A stretch of 64,000 bases of DNA from the NCBI GenBank assembly GCA_964035575.1, contig OZ037836.1:310001-374000 (forward strand), read 5' to 3'. The DNA is from Rhynchopus sp. YZ270_cl-10 (Eukaryota; Euglenozoa; Diplonemea; Diplonemida; Diplonemidae). The notes beneath the pieces were generated by a model. The model was given only the letters and a program-made list of their open reading frames with translations. It searched no databases and had not been told where the DNA came from. The translations under genes were made by a program, and so were the position numbers. Positions 38,829 to 49,500 of the stretch are shown piece by piece. Every line of letters starts with the position of its first letter. The first letter of the stretch is position 1.

Positions 38829-41693
38829 TTAATACGACCTTTCTCGGTTATTGTCCGTGTCGCGGGGGCGGCTGTTCTCGTCCGTCGTCGTATCTTTCTT
38901 CTTCTCCTCACCGCCACGATCTTGAGCATCCCTGGCCTTGTCCTTGGCCTCGCGAGCTGCCTTCTTCAGCGCCTCGTTCTCCTCCGTGAGCCGCTTGCTC
39001 TCCGCTGCCAGCTGCACGTTCTGGTCCTTGCACTGCTGCACCGTCTCCTTCATCTCAGCACATTCTGCTCTGAGCTGTTCCATGTCGAGAGGCTGCGGCG
39101 GTTGCGCGACTGGTGCCGACTGCTGCGGCTGTCCCATCATCCGCTTCTGTGCCTCCAACATCTCCTTCTGCTGCTCCATGACGCCCTTCATCATCTCCCG
39201 CAATTCCTTCATCTCCTTCTTCATCATCTCTATCTCGTCCTGCGCTGCTGATGAAGCTGCGGGAGGTGCCGGAGCCGCCGGTGCCCCTGTTGCAGGGTGG
39301 GGTCGAGCTGCAGGTGGTGCGTATCCCCTCGCCTTAGCCGCCCACGTGCCAGCGCCGCTCTCTGCTGCTCCTTGCCTCGGTACTGGGAACTGCGCCAGAG
39401 GGAAACCCCACGGATTCGCACCCACCTTCTGCACACGACGCCCTTCCTTCACCGCACACACCGTCAACACCAATCCACCCACCTCCAGCACCCCTTCTGT
39501 GCTCGGGCACGGCACATCCGACGTAACCGTCCACTTGTGCCCTCGCGACAGCACCTTCACCGTCCAGCTCGCCTCCCTCGCCAGCCCCTCACACAACAGC
39601 TGGACCGACGTGTTCGCCGGAATTCCCCCAATCTCGTACCTGTGTCCCTGCACGACGACGTCCTCCTGCACAAGAAGCCTCTTCGCAGCCTCCAAGTCCC
39701 CCTTCATCACCCGCACCGCGTAGCCCCCTTCCCCTACGGCGAGTCCGCGCACGCTATCCTCCATGTTCTCCTCAACAAGGTCCAGCCGTGCCAGAGCAGA
39801 CTCCAGCGGTTCCGCCTTCCACAACAACCCACAGTCCCCGTACTCCTTTGCCTGGAAGAGGTGCCGCACAAACACCCCTTCCCGTCCGCTTCTCCTCAGC
39901 ATGGCGCACACCATGTCCTCCGTCACGTCCACAGACATCTCCATCCATCCTCCTCTCTCCAAGCCGCGTCCACACCGCACCCCCTGCAACCCGTACCACC
40001 GACGCATGCGTTGCTCTCCCTTTGTGCGCCCCTCCCCCTGGAGCAACATCGTTCTGCCCATCAGCGTAATCAGCTTGCTCGAGAACGTGCTCTCCACCGG
40101 CTTCACCACGTCGTCCAAGTTAGTTGTCATGGACGACAGCCACACTTCTTCCACCTTTGCTCCCCGCTCCGTCTTCACCGCCACCTTCGCCTTCTTCGTG
40201 CGCGCTGCACCCGTACACTTCGAACGGGACACAATCACCATCTGCGGAAGTTGGTGCAGCAACTGTAACCCCTGCAGAAGTTCGCTCGCCTTCCACGCAA
40301 CTGCCGCCACCTGCGTCACCCCTTCCACATTGCTGGGCACTGCATCCCACACCGGTATTTTCCATCCCTGGGGCGCCAGGTTCAGTGCATCCTCCGCTGC
40401 GCTCTGGGTCACCGCCGTCGCCTTCTTCTTCCCCTTCACAGCTGTAGCCGGTACGTGCAGTTGCGGTTGTCCCACTGCGCACAGAAGTTCCTCCCCCACC
40501 TTCAACCCTGCCGATTCCACAGCACCGTAGTGTACCCCCTCGAACCCCAGGACTACGTCAGACTCCGTGAAGGTGAGGTTAGCCTTCTCCGGAGTTCCTT
40601 CTGCCAGCTGCCCGTCGGACTGCCCGTCGATCAGCGTAGCCCGTAGCGCGTTCTCCGGTCCAACGTCAAGCACAACAATGCGGACCTTCATCACCTTGGC
40701 GATCGCATGGAGACACAAATGGTCCCCCCATGTCCCCAGCTGCGCCATGCCTGCCAGGTATGCATCAATGCACCCCTCGTCCACAAATGGGCTGTAGTGT
40801 GCCTTCTGCTCCTTCATCACCTCAACTGCGAGCCTGCGGAAGCCTGCGTGACCATTCGGGGACCGCTCCACAGACCACGCCACCGACCGGAACAGACAGT
40901 CCCCCTTGCCCCCACATTCCTCCCATCGCAACCCCCATCTTTCCAGGTGTCCCTTGACACCTGGCTGCACGGCAGCTGCCAGCGTCTCCGTCCTGCATCC
41001 CCTTGCGGCGTACCCCCCTCCTGCAACCAGCTGGGCGTTGCTCTCTGCCTCCTTCATCCCCTTCCCCGCCTTCGCGCAGTGCTGCAGCGATACCCTTATC
41101 CCCCTCTTCTTCAACTCGCCCAGCAGCGCCTTCACCTTCTCCAGCCTCGGCTTCAGCAACGACGAGTCGCAGGCGTGCCCCTCAGCCACCTGCCTCCAGA
41201 CCACCAAGTGCGTGACCCACACGCGCGCGTGGGTGCCCTTCGGGTACGACCCGTCGGCCACCCCTTGAAGCCCGAGCAGGATGCCCTCGTACGCGGCTTC
41301 TGCCTTGGTGATGTTTGCCAGGCGGCGGGTTACTTCCCAGTGCGTTCCTGGTTCCTCCTCCGTCGCATCACGCGCCAGCGCACACAGCCCCGTCGTGTCC
41401 CGCACCTTCTCGCCCGTCACTACTCCGATGAAGACATCGGGATCCTTCCTCTCCTCCCCTGCACTGCGCTTCATGCCGCCTGCCCCCGGGTAGGCGGGCT
41501 GCCGTAGCCCCTCAGTCCAGTGCGCCTGCTCCGCCGCCGCCGTCACCTCGTCACTGCAATAGCAGTTCCACGACCTGCAGCACACAGGCGCCGGCGGGTG
41601 TGGCGTCCACTTGGCCGATCCGTGTGACGGATCGTTGCCCGGGATACTCCGCGTGGAGGCTGGACGTGACTTCGACACCATGTACGAAAACAT
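38829..41693 (-). CDS. Family A ORF1 with OTU protease domain, copy A3 (954 aa)
   Basis: Nearly identical to A1 ORF1, lacking one Val of A1. RNase H-like region, OTU domain with GDCLF and GVHYGAV, RRM-like middle and coiled-coil C-terminus all present. ATG at 41691-41693, 3 nt after the stop that ends the upstream host LRR frame. Stop TAA at 38829-38831. Confidence 0.92.
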   Translation of the reverse strand: MFSYMVSKSRPASTRSIPGNDPSHGSAKWTPHPPAPVCCRSWNCYCSDEVTAAAEQAHWTEGLRQPAYPGAGGMKRSAGEERKDPDVFIGVVTGEKVRDTTGLCALARDATEEEPGTHWEVTRRLANITKAEAAYEGILLGLQGVADGSYPKGTHARVWVTHLVVWRQVAEGHACDSSLLKPRLEKVKALLGELKKRGIRVSLQHCAKAGKGMKEAESNAQLVAGGGYAARGCRTETLAAAVQPGVKGHLERWGLRWEECGGKGDCLFRSVAWSVERSPNGHAGFRRLAVEVMKEQKAHYSPFVDEGCIDAYLAGMAQLGTWGDHLCLHAIAKVMKVRIVVLDVGPENALRATLIDGQSDGQLAEGTPEKANLTFTESDVVLGFEGVHYGAVESAGLKVGEELLCAVGQPQLHVPATAVKGKKKATAVTQSAAEDALNLAPQGWKIPVWDAVPSNVEGVTQVAAVAWKASELLQGLQLLHQLPQMVIVSRSKCTGAARTKKAKVAVKTERGAKVEEVWLSSMTTNLDDVVKPVESTFSSKLITLMGRTMLLQGEGRTKGEQRMRRWYGLQGVRCGRGLERGGWMEMSVDVTEDMVCAMLRRSGREGVFVRHLFQAKEYGDCGLLWKAEPLESALARLDLVEENMEDSVRGLAVGEGGYAVRVMKGDLEAAKRLLVQEDVVVQGHRYEIGGIPANTSVQLLCEGLAREASWTVKVLSRGHKWTVTSDVPCPSTEGVLEVGGLVLTVCAVKEGRRVQKVGANPWGFPLAQFPVPRQGAAESGAGTWAAKARGYAPPAARPHPATGAPAAPAPPAASSAAQDEIEMMKKEMKELREMMKGVMEQQKEMLEAQKRMMGQPQQSAPVAQPPQPLDMEQLRAECAEMKETVQQCKDQNVQLAAESKRLTEENEALKKAAREAKDKARDAQDRGGEEKKKDTTTDENSRPRDTDNNRERSY

Positions 41694-41733
41694 TGTTTAT
41701 ATTCTTTCTTTTTGTGTACGTTGTGTGTATCCC
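41604..41733 (-). ncRNA. HDV-like self-cleaving ribozyme at 5' end of A3
   Basis: Same fold as in A1: P1 GGGATAC/GTATCCC, P2 CGTCCA/TGGACG (TGGACG at 41604-41609), L3 TCCACGC, J1.1/4 GGGCAAC, P4 hairpin 41616-41634, J4/2 GGCCAAG. First base 41733 is the element boundary set by the target-site duplication. Confidence 0.8.
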
Positions 41734-42491
41734 TCAAGGACTTGCAATGCTGTGCAGTAGCAGAGAAAGAAGTACCCTATCTGCCTCACGTTGCTCCCAG
41801 ACATGTTAAGGGTGGTCAATGCGTAGCAGTGAGCGAGGAACAACTCCTCTATCTGAGCCACGTTGTTCCACCCAGACAAGTCCAGTGTGGCCAATGAGTT
41901 GCAGTTGTAGAGGAACTTGTGTCCAACTGTTCTCAGGTTGCTCCATCCAGACAAGTCAACAGTTGTCAACGTGTGGCAGTTTGAGAGAAAGCCTTCGCAA
42001 AGTTGCGTCACATTGCTCCACCCAGATAAATCAACAGTACGCAATGAGCTGCAGTCGGCGAGGAAACAATTCCTGATTACAGCCACACCCGACACACCAC
42101 TGAGGTCAAGTGCTTCGAACGTGCCACGTCTCAGGCAGTCGGAGGGAATCTCAGTAACAACCTCCGCCTGCAGAAACAAATGAACCAGCTTGGGATCTGT
42201 CAGACCTTCGAACCTCTCTTCCGTCAGCTCTCTCTCACCCAAGTCACGAAGAGCTGCAATGGCGTCGTACTTCTGCGACTTCGTCTTCGTCAGCACAACT
42301 GTGTCCCCAGAACTCAGCTGCGTGATGTAGTCTCCTTCGGCCAGCAGCTTCCCTCCGAAGCTCATGTCAAAGCCGTCTTCGCACAACTCTGCTGCAGACG
42401 CCACCTTCCGCCGTATGTCCGCAGTTGTATCATCCACACCCACCTCGACTGTGTACTTCTCTCCGTCAAAGTTCTTCACACATATTTCCAT
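41734..42491 (-). pseudogene. UBL-LRR gene, CaaX type: N-terminal part, interrupted by A3
   Basis: Start MEICVKNF (ATG 42489-42491). UBL domain, linker LRDLGERELTEERFEGLTD, and LRR units up to LQVLE, where the element begins. The frame reads GYTQRTQKERI from the element leader and stops at 41697-41699. Very close to 57346-58428, which is the uninterrupted version. Confidence 0.9.
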
Positions 42492-43624
42492 GGTTTTGGC
42501 TCTCTCTGTTTCGTGAAGGTGTTTTCAATTGGGGGTAAGAGTACGCAAGAGACAACAAACAGTTAGGGAGAGGTCTTTTGCTATTTTATTGTTCACTTTG
42601 TCAAAATCTCTTTGTTTTTCTCTTTGTCTATTTTTCCTGCATTTTTTATTCTCTTCTTTGTACTTTCTTTTGTTTTGGTTGTTGTTAGATAAGCTCAATC
42701 GCCTATCGAGTTCTGTGAATAGCACGGAACTCCTTTTCATGTGTATCCATGGAAATCAGTATCATATGTGATACCGGGACGCGCTGTGTGAAAAACGAGT
42801 GTTTCTCTGCGCGTGATATTTTGTGGGGAAGAATAAAACATTATGAAAAAAGCTCGTTGCGTTCCCACTATCGCTTCCGCTGCGCTCTCACTAACGTTCC
42901 CACTCCATTCGGTTTTCTCTTACTTAATAAAAATGATCATCCAGATGTGGCGAAACGCCATAAACTCCACAACCCCTACAAAGATACTCCGCAAGCCATG
43001 CATAGTGGGGCAAGACAAAGCAACCAAAAGAGGAAGAGGACAACTTGCAAGTGTGCAGAAGAGTGTTTGGAAGATAAGGGTACAAAGGCACTGCGTGAAT
43101 TGCACCCACGTAGGGGCGAACAACCTTCGTGACCACACAACCCACAGGAGCGCCCTTCAGAGAGCTAACATTTAGTGTTGTGTATTTGTTGTTCAAAATA
43201 TCAGTAAATTGCAGTAGTGGCACCTCTGAGGATGAACACTACTCTGCCAAGCTGATTTATTTCATTAATTATTTCATTATCATTTCAAACACGTTTAAGC
43301 TGCTTTATTTCACATCGTTTTTGTTGCCACAGTTGTGCAATATCCACGTTTCACATTTTTTACTCATTTGCTTTTTGATCTTGGTAAAGTGACCCCCAAA
43401 TAAGTTGCCTCGAAATACAACCTCTCGTGACAGTGCACCTGAACAAAATAAGTTTCCCAAATAATAGCGGTTTTCCAAATAACCTTTTCTGGGTCCAGCA
43501 CATAAACCCCCCTAAAAGGTACCCTTTTGTCATTATGGCAGTACCTACCGGCCCCCTTCCCACCTCCCTTCTTACCCTTCTTCCCGTCCTTCCCTTTATC
43601 CCCTCTCACCAGCACATCACGTCG
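42492..43624. other. Intergenic region, duplicate of 58429-59170
   Basis: 42927-43400 is nearly identical to 58520-58990. 42585-42920 is an extra T-rich stretch absent from the other copy. No gene supported. The 3' flank of the next LRR gene begins near 43600. Confidence 0.7.
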
Positions 43625-43877
43625 TCATTGTGCGTGTCTCTGTCGTTTGCGGGCTTGCTCGGGGGATTCGTCTCTGCTGCGTTTCAAACGTGCTTCAACC
43701 ACAAGATGCTTCAGATACCTGTTATTCCTTACTGCGTCGGACACAGCACTGCTGCAGCCGGTAAGGTAAATACTCGTCAACGAAGTGCAGCTGTTAGCAA
43801 AACCCGAACCTAACATCATACAGGTTTCTACGTACTGAACCTTGTTGAGTGGCGAGAGATCCAGGGTGGTTAAAGAT
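43625..43877 (-). pseudogene. UBL-LRR gene, NLS type: C-terminal part, separated by A4
   Basis: Encodes the end of the LRR region (SLTSIYLTGCSS) and the tail KRSRDESPEQARKRQRHAQ. The rest of the gene is at 45800-46498 and 55360-55575. The order and sequence match the intact gene 59171-60301. Confidence 0.88.
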
Positions 43878-45799
43878 GTTTAAACTTGTTGACGTGACCC
43901 ATCCCCACCTTCTCAGATGAACTGAGAGGTGAGAAAGGCGCCACGTGACCACCTTCGTTATCGCGGGGCAAACCCGAGACGCCCCTGGGACGTGTCGTGG
44001 TGCCCTTTCCCGCAACAGGCCTGAGGAGACGCCAGCATCGGCAATCCGTCCTTCTTCCTCTTCCGTCCCGCCTGCACACATGCACCGCAAGCACCCCTCC
44101 CGTGGGCCACACAGTTGTGGTGCTTCTGACAGCACTGCTTCATCGACACGTTCCCCGCACCCGCACACTGTCCGCACATCGAGAAGTTATGCACCTCACA
44201 CGCCTCACGCGCCTCCACACAGTCACCCAAAATAAGCTCATCACAATGGTGCGTCGCACAACACGCCGTGATGGAGATGTTGTTGTGCTCGCAGTCCCCG
44301 CATCGCATCTTGGTGTGTATGTCACACACCCGCATGGCCCCCACCTTCCTCCTTACGTCCACACGCACAGCCGGTGTCTGCCGCCTGCGTGCCTCCTGTC
44401 GTCGAATCTGCTCTGCCGCAACTGCAGCTATCGCAGCTCTACTACGCACCTCCTCTGCCTGCTTCTGCTCTTCCTTCGCTTCCTTCCAGCGTTCGTTCTT
44501 TGCTGAGCGTTCTTCCGGAGTGGAAGTATGAGCCACATCCGCGTCGTCACCCCACCTCGCCTTCGTCTTTTCCTTTTGTCGGGAGAGTGCTCTCCGCGAC
44601 GTCGCCTTCTCCTGCAACTCCTTCAGGTATCCTTCAACCCCCGCCGCATGCGTCAGCACAGGTCGCACAGAATACCCCGTCATGATCCCCGCACCCAGTT
44701 CCTGTAAGTGGTGCACCTCCCTCTTCTCCACTCCTTTCCATACGTCCCTTCCATGCGCCATAGTTTTCGCCGTCCGCATCATGGCACCAAAAGATTCGGC
44801 CCTCTTCAACACCGTCTCACCCGGTACGTCCAACCCCGAGAAGATCTCAAAGTCCAGCATGAGCTCGAGCTGCGTGATGGGGGGCGTTGTGCCATCAGGC
44901 CAACGCAATGCAGCGAGCCATGCCTTCAGCGCCCAGAAGTGGTCTTCCGTCCAGCGTGGACTCTTCTTCATGTACTTGCTCCCCCACAGTACGTTCTCCA
45001 GCGGGTTGTAGCTCTCAAGCACTGCACCCTCCTGAGGATTCCAGCCCCAAGGAAAAAGGGATTGGCCCACCACCGCTTGCTTCTTCTTCTTCTGCGAAAA
45101 CCCATGTTCCACGTCGTACTTCTGCCTTGCCAGCGCGATGCTGACCAGCATCAGTTGCACACGACGCACCGTCTGCTCTCTCTCCGCAACACTCAGCTCC
45201 TGCAAGAATATCGTCGGCACCAGGCCAAAGTCCAAGAAGCACGGGGGTGCGTCTTTGAGCAAAACCCGGAGTTTTCCGATGTCCTCTCCACGAATTTCGT
45301 CCCACTGCGGGCACCACCACCAAGCGTGTCTCCGGTCCTCTATCGCCTCACCACAGTATCGGCACAACGAAGTCTCCACCTCCTTGTTCCTCAGCAGCTG
45401 CACCCCCACCAACTGAGAGCCCGACAAGGCTCCGCGTATCGCGCCCGCCAGGTATCTGTCGGTCGTGCGGTCCTTCCACACTGCGTTCGTCGCCTGGCGA
45501 TCCACACCTCCCTCAATGCCCTGCATCGACGGCCTCGTCGTCACTGTCAGGCGGTACGCGTGTGCACGGATGCCCTCTCTCAGCTCATGCAGCCATTTGC
45601 CCTTGTCCCACAGACGAACGTGCACCCTCAACCCGATGTGTGTGGTCCAGAAGTCGAAGCTGCTCCACCGCCATCCGTATCGCTCCAGGTCGTCCCACAA
45701 CAACTCTATCACACCCTTCTTGTGCACTTCAGTAACCCTTGGGTTGGCAACCCCAGGGTTCTCGCGCCGGAGACGTGCCAGATCTGAAGCCCTGTCACG
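43878..45799 (-). mobile_element. Family A retrotransposon, 5'-truncated copy A4 (1922 bp)
   Basis: Carries only the 3' UTR and last ~614 codons of ORF2. Flanked by a 17-bp duplication, ccagggtggttaaagat, at 43861-43877 and 45800-45816. At the truncated 5' end two bases (CC on plus) are shared between element and target, so the junction is ambiguous by 2 bp. The 3' end has about two extra nucleotides (GT on the plus strand) before TTAAACTTG compared with A2/A3. Typical incomplete target-primed reverse transcription. Confidence 0.95.
43958..45799 (-). pseudogene. Family A ORF2 C-terminal fragment (copy A4)
   Basis: Open frame covering the region after the RT domain: CCHC knuckle, linker and the three-unit Cys/His array. 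No endonuclease or RT, so inactive. Substitutions such as QEGAVLESYN and SKYMKKSP group it with A1 rather than A2/A3. Confidence 0.92.
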
Positions 45800-46498
45800 C
45801 CAGGGTGGTTAAAGATTTGCAGTCGTCAAGAAAGTATCTGCCAATCTGCGTAACGTTCTTGAGTGGTGTCAGATCCAGGGTGGTTAAAGAATTGCAGGCG
45901 TGAAGAAAGTAATCGCCAATCATCGTAACGTTGTTGAGTGGCGAGAGATCCAGGGTGGTTAAAGAGCTGCATTCGTTAAGAAAGCGACTGCCAATCACCG
46001 TCACGTGGTTGAGTGGGGTCAGATCCAGGGTTGTTAAAGAGTTGCAGCCGGAAAGAAAGAAACTCTCAATCCTCGTAACGTTGAGTGGTAGAGCCAGGGT
46101 GGTTAAAGAGTTGCAGTGGGAGAGAAAGCCAGAGCCAATCGCCGTCACGTGGTTGAGTGGTGTCAGATCCAGGGTGGTTAAAGAGCTGCAGGCGAAAAGA
46201 AAGTGACTGCCAATCACCGTCACATTGCTCAACCCAGAGAGGTCAATAGTTGTTAACGAGGTGCCCTTGAGGAAGTTGTCTCCAATCTGTGTCACAATGG
46301 ACACAGCACTGAGATCAAGGCGCGTTACCCATGCCTTCCTCAAGAACTCATCAGGAATGACAGTCGCAACCTCCGCCTGCAGAAGCAAACACGCCACCTC
46401 AGGATCCTCCACATCCTCCAACCTCTCTGGTGTGATGTTTCTCTCACCCAACGCATGAAGTGCTACTATGGCTTCGTATTTCTGCGTTTTTGTGAGGT
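45800..46498 (-). pseudogene. UBL-LRR gene, NLS type: middle part, between insertions A4 and B
   Basis: Contains the linker (KYEAIVALHALGERNITPERLEDVEDPE) and about eight LRR units (LDLTPLNHVT type). The UBL start is at 55360-55575 and the C-terminus at 43625-43877. The open frame that appears to start at 46547 begins inside element B and is not the real N-terminus. Confidence 0.9.
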
Positions 46499-46565
46499 GG
46501 GGGCCCGTTTTCGATGCATGCACCCCTATCCGAGATAGGTGATACAATACATCGTGGGGGTGATA

Positions 46566-49500
46566 TTACATAAGTCCATCACCGCCCCTGCTGTGCCCAT
46601 CCTTCTGCTTCGTCTGCTTCTTCTTGAAGAAGCCTCCCAGCGTCGTCTGTCGCCCCTTCGAGGTGTCGTGGTGGCGGCGGCAGCAGTGATCCAGCGTACT
46701 CTTCTCTTGCACACAGTTCCCGCACCTCGAGAGTCTATGCTTAGTGCATGCTTCGTGTCGGATCGGTAACCCGTCGTCGTTGGAGTGGTGCGCAAAGCAG
46801 CAATGCATCAGGTCTGCCTGGGCGTTCTTCGAGCAGGCATCACACTTCGTCTTCCGGTGCAGCACACATATCGCAAACTGGAAGATCGGAACCGCTCCTT
46901 CAGGTGCCTTCACGGGTGCGTCCCCTGGACGCACGTGCTCATGGTGCCGGTAGCGAGCATGCGCAGATGTCTCCTGTTCAGCCCGCTGGATGAATGGTAG
47001 TGCCCTCCTGCCCCTAACTTCTGTGGAGGGGTACGCCGTCTCAGCAGAATACTCCCCCATCCATGTACCTCTCGCTCTATCGCCACCACGGAGCTCCGCC
47101 TCAGACATGCCTTCGGAGCTGCGTTGCAGACGGTACGCCACACCAGCATCGTATAGCGCACGCAATGCCTTCAACGTTTCTTCTCCGCCGGCAAAGATAG
47201 GACGGCGGTCGATGCCTGTGATGGCGTTCGCCCCAAACGAAGCGAGAACATGCGTTACCTTCACCTTCCCCGGATGGAGAGAGCTCTCCGAAAAGGTTCT
47301 GAGTGAAGCCAACATATGCCCAAAGGTGGTCGTCTTCGCCATTTCTCTGTGGGCCAGCGCTACTGGCACCACGTCGTCATCATCGTCGTCTTCCCCACTC
47401 CCGTCGTCTTCCCCCCCATTGTTGACTTCTTCCCCAGTCCCATCCCTCGGCTGCTTCAGCTTCGGCGCTATTCTGCCGGTCTTGTCCCCAGGTCGGATGT
47501 CCATCCCTGTGGCAACCTCGAAGTCGATGAGCAGCTCCATGTGGGAGACTTCACGTCCAGCTTCGTCGCTCCATTGTAAACCACCCAGCCAGGAGGCAAA
47601 CGCCAGCAGCAGCGCACGTCCATACGGCCACCTCCTTTTCAGGGGGGTGTAGTCCACCAAACTGTTCGCGTGTTGCGTCGTCGTGTCCAACTCCGGCGCC
47701 CACGTCCACGGGTATCGGTCTTCTTGCAGTCGCGGGTTCGTCGCTTCCGGTCTGCTCCACTTGGAGCGTGCGATGAGGATGCGCACCATCATCTTCTGCA
47801 GGTCTGCAACACGGGCGCATTCCAAAGGTGTGTCCGGTGTGCACATGCCGCAGATAGCGAGACAGTTTGGCCAGGTCGTTCTGTCAATGTCCAACAGCAA
47901 GGGGTACTCCGCACGAATGCTACTCCATGCTTCACATTCCCACCACAAGTGTTTGTGATTTTCGTCCACCCCCGCTTCGCAGTGAACGCAGATGGCCGAG
48001 TCCCGTATGCGCGCTCTCGCAAGTCGCACCCCCGTTATCGCACCGTCAGCTACAATGTGTCGCAGCGTCCCCGCCTCGTAATCCGTCAAACTTTTGCTTC
48101 GGGTGAGAGCAAGGGTTTTCTCCTTATCCACCCCCGCTTCAATACCCTTCAGGTTAGCTCTGCCTTTGCCATTGACCTTCGCAGTCGTCTTCGTACGGGA
48201 GAGTCGAATGAAGAACATCCGTTCTCGCACAACGTGGCCCAGTCTACCCAAGCTTACTGTCTTCACATCAACGATGCTCCCATCGTGCGTTTTCACTTTT
48301 GTCGTGTCTATCCATGACCACGCAAGGCGGCTGAGGGCTCGCGCAATCAACCCGATGGGTCCTCCAGTCTTCGCCTGCTTCGCTTTCGCACGTGACCTGC
48401 ACTTTTCGACCAGCAAACAGATCTCATCCGATTTGCGTATCATCGCCGCCCACGTCATGATCCTTCTGTAGTCGAATGCCACCGAGGGGTCGAGCAGATG
48501 GCCTTTCTCGAAGACATTCAGCATGACCGGTACGCTTCTTCGGTTCATCTTGTTCACGCCGTGGACCCCTTTCTCCACTGCAGTTGCAAGACTGTTCACG
48601 TATTTCCCAGGTGGGTCCTGCACCGTGATACCGTACACAGATTTCGACATCACTGCAGCCTGCATGATGCCTGCTTTCTCACCTTGAGTCAGCGGGAGGC
48701 ATCCCACCTTACCTGCTAGCGGTCCGCATGCGTCGATGGTGTCTTCCAGCTTCGTCGGGAGCGTAGCCTGTCGGGCCTGCACCGTCGCCCCCAGGCACTC
48801 CGACTTCTCGACGCGAGTAAGATCCGCGCCGTTCATCTGCACAGTTTCCTCTTCATCAGGACGGTTGCTCTGCCACGTGCTTTTCCCCGCGTGGACGCGT
48901 TGTCCCGTCAAGTCTGCAAAGTGTCCGGTGAAGGCGACACCCGCTCGCAGCTGGTCGAGGGTCTTCGTCAGGAGGTTGGTGTCGTCAGCATACGCCAGCC
49001 CCTGCGTGCCCGTTTCCTTCTCCACCCCGTTCATCCACACCGCCACCAGCGCATTCAGGAAGATTACGCTCAGTGGGCATCCTTGGAGGATACCATTCGT
49101 CGCAAACCATTCTTTGCCAAGACCTGCCGGAAGTTTGAAACGCCTCCCCAGCTTCTTGTATATACCCCGGATGGGGCGCATCATGTTGTCGGGAAGACCC
49201 AACCGTTCGACGAGCTGGAACATGATCTCTTGGGGAACACGGTCAAAGCACTTCTGATAGTCGAAGGAGGCTAGATAGATAGGTGTGTCGTCTATCAGAG
49301 CCTCCTCCATCTTCGCACAGAGAAACCACAGCAGGTCTTCGGTTCCGTGTTTGTTCCGGAAGCCGTGTTGCCGCTCGTGAATCCAGGATTCCTGCCACGT
49401 CGCCACTTTGCGGAGTCGAGTCGCCGCCCATAACCTGTACATCACACTGGTGATGGTTATGGGTCGCTGCTTCAGGGGCTCCTCGCCTTCTCCTTTGGGG

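Larger units (their letters stand above)
33977..41733 (-). mobile_element. Family A non-LTR retrotransposon, full-length copy A3 (7757 bp)
   Basis: Bounded by a perfect 18-bp target-site duplication, tcaaggacttgcaatgct, at 33959-33976 and 41734-41751. Same layout as A2. ORF2 is almost identical to A2 while the leader and ORF1 are almost identical to A1; the switch falls between about 38360 and 38850, so this copy is a chimera of the two lineages. Both ORFs intact. Confidence 0.96.

Noticed and set aside
45795-46547. A 250-codon LRR gene with start MYHLSRIGVHAS
   Set aside because: The first residues are encoded by the 3' end of element B; the real gene starts at 55575 and is interrupted.
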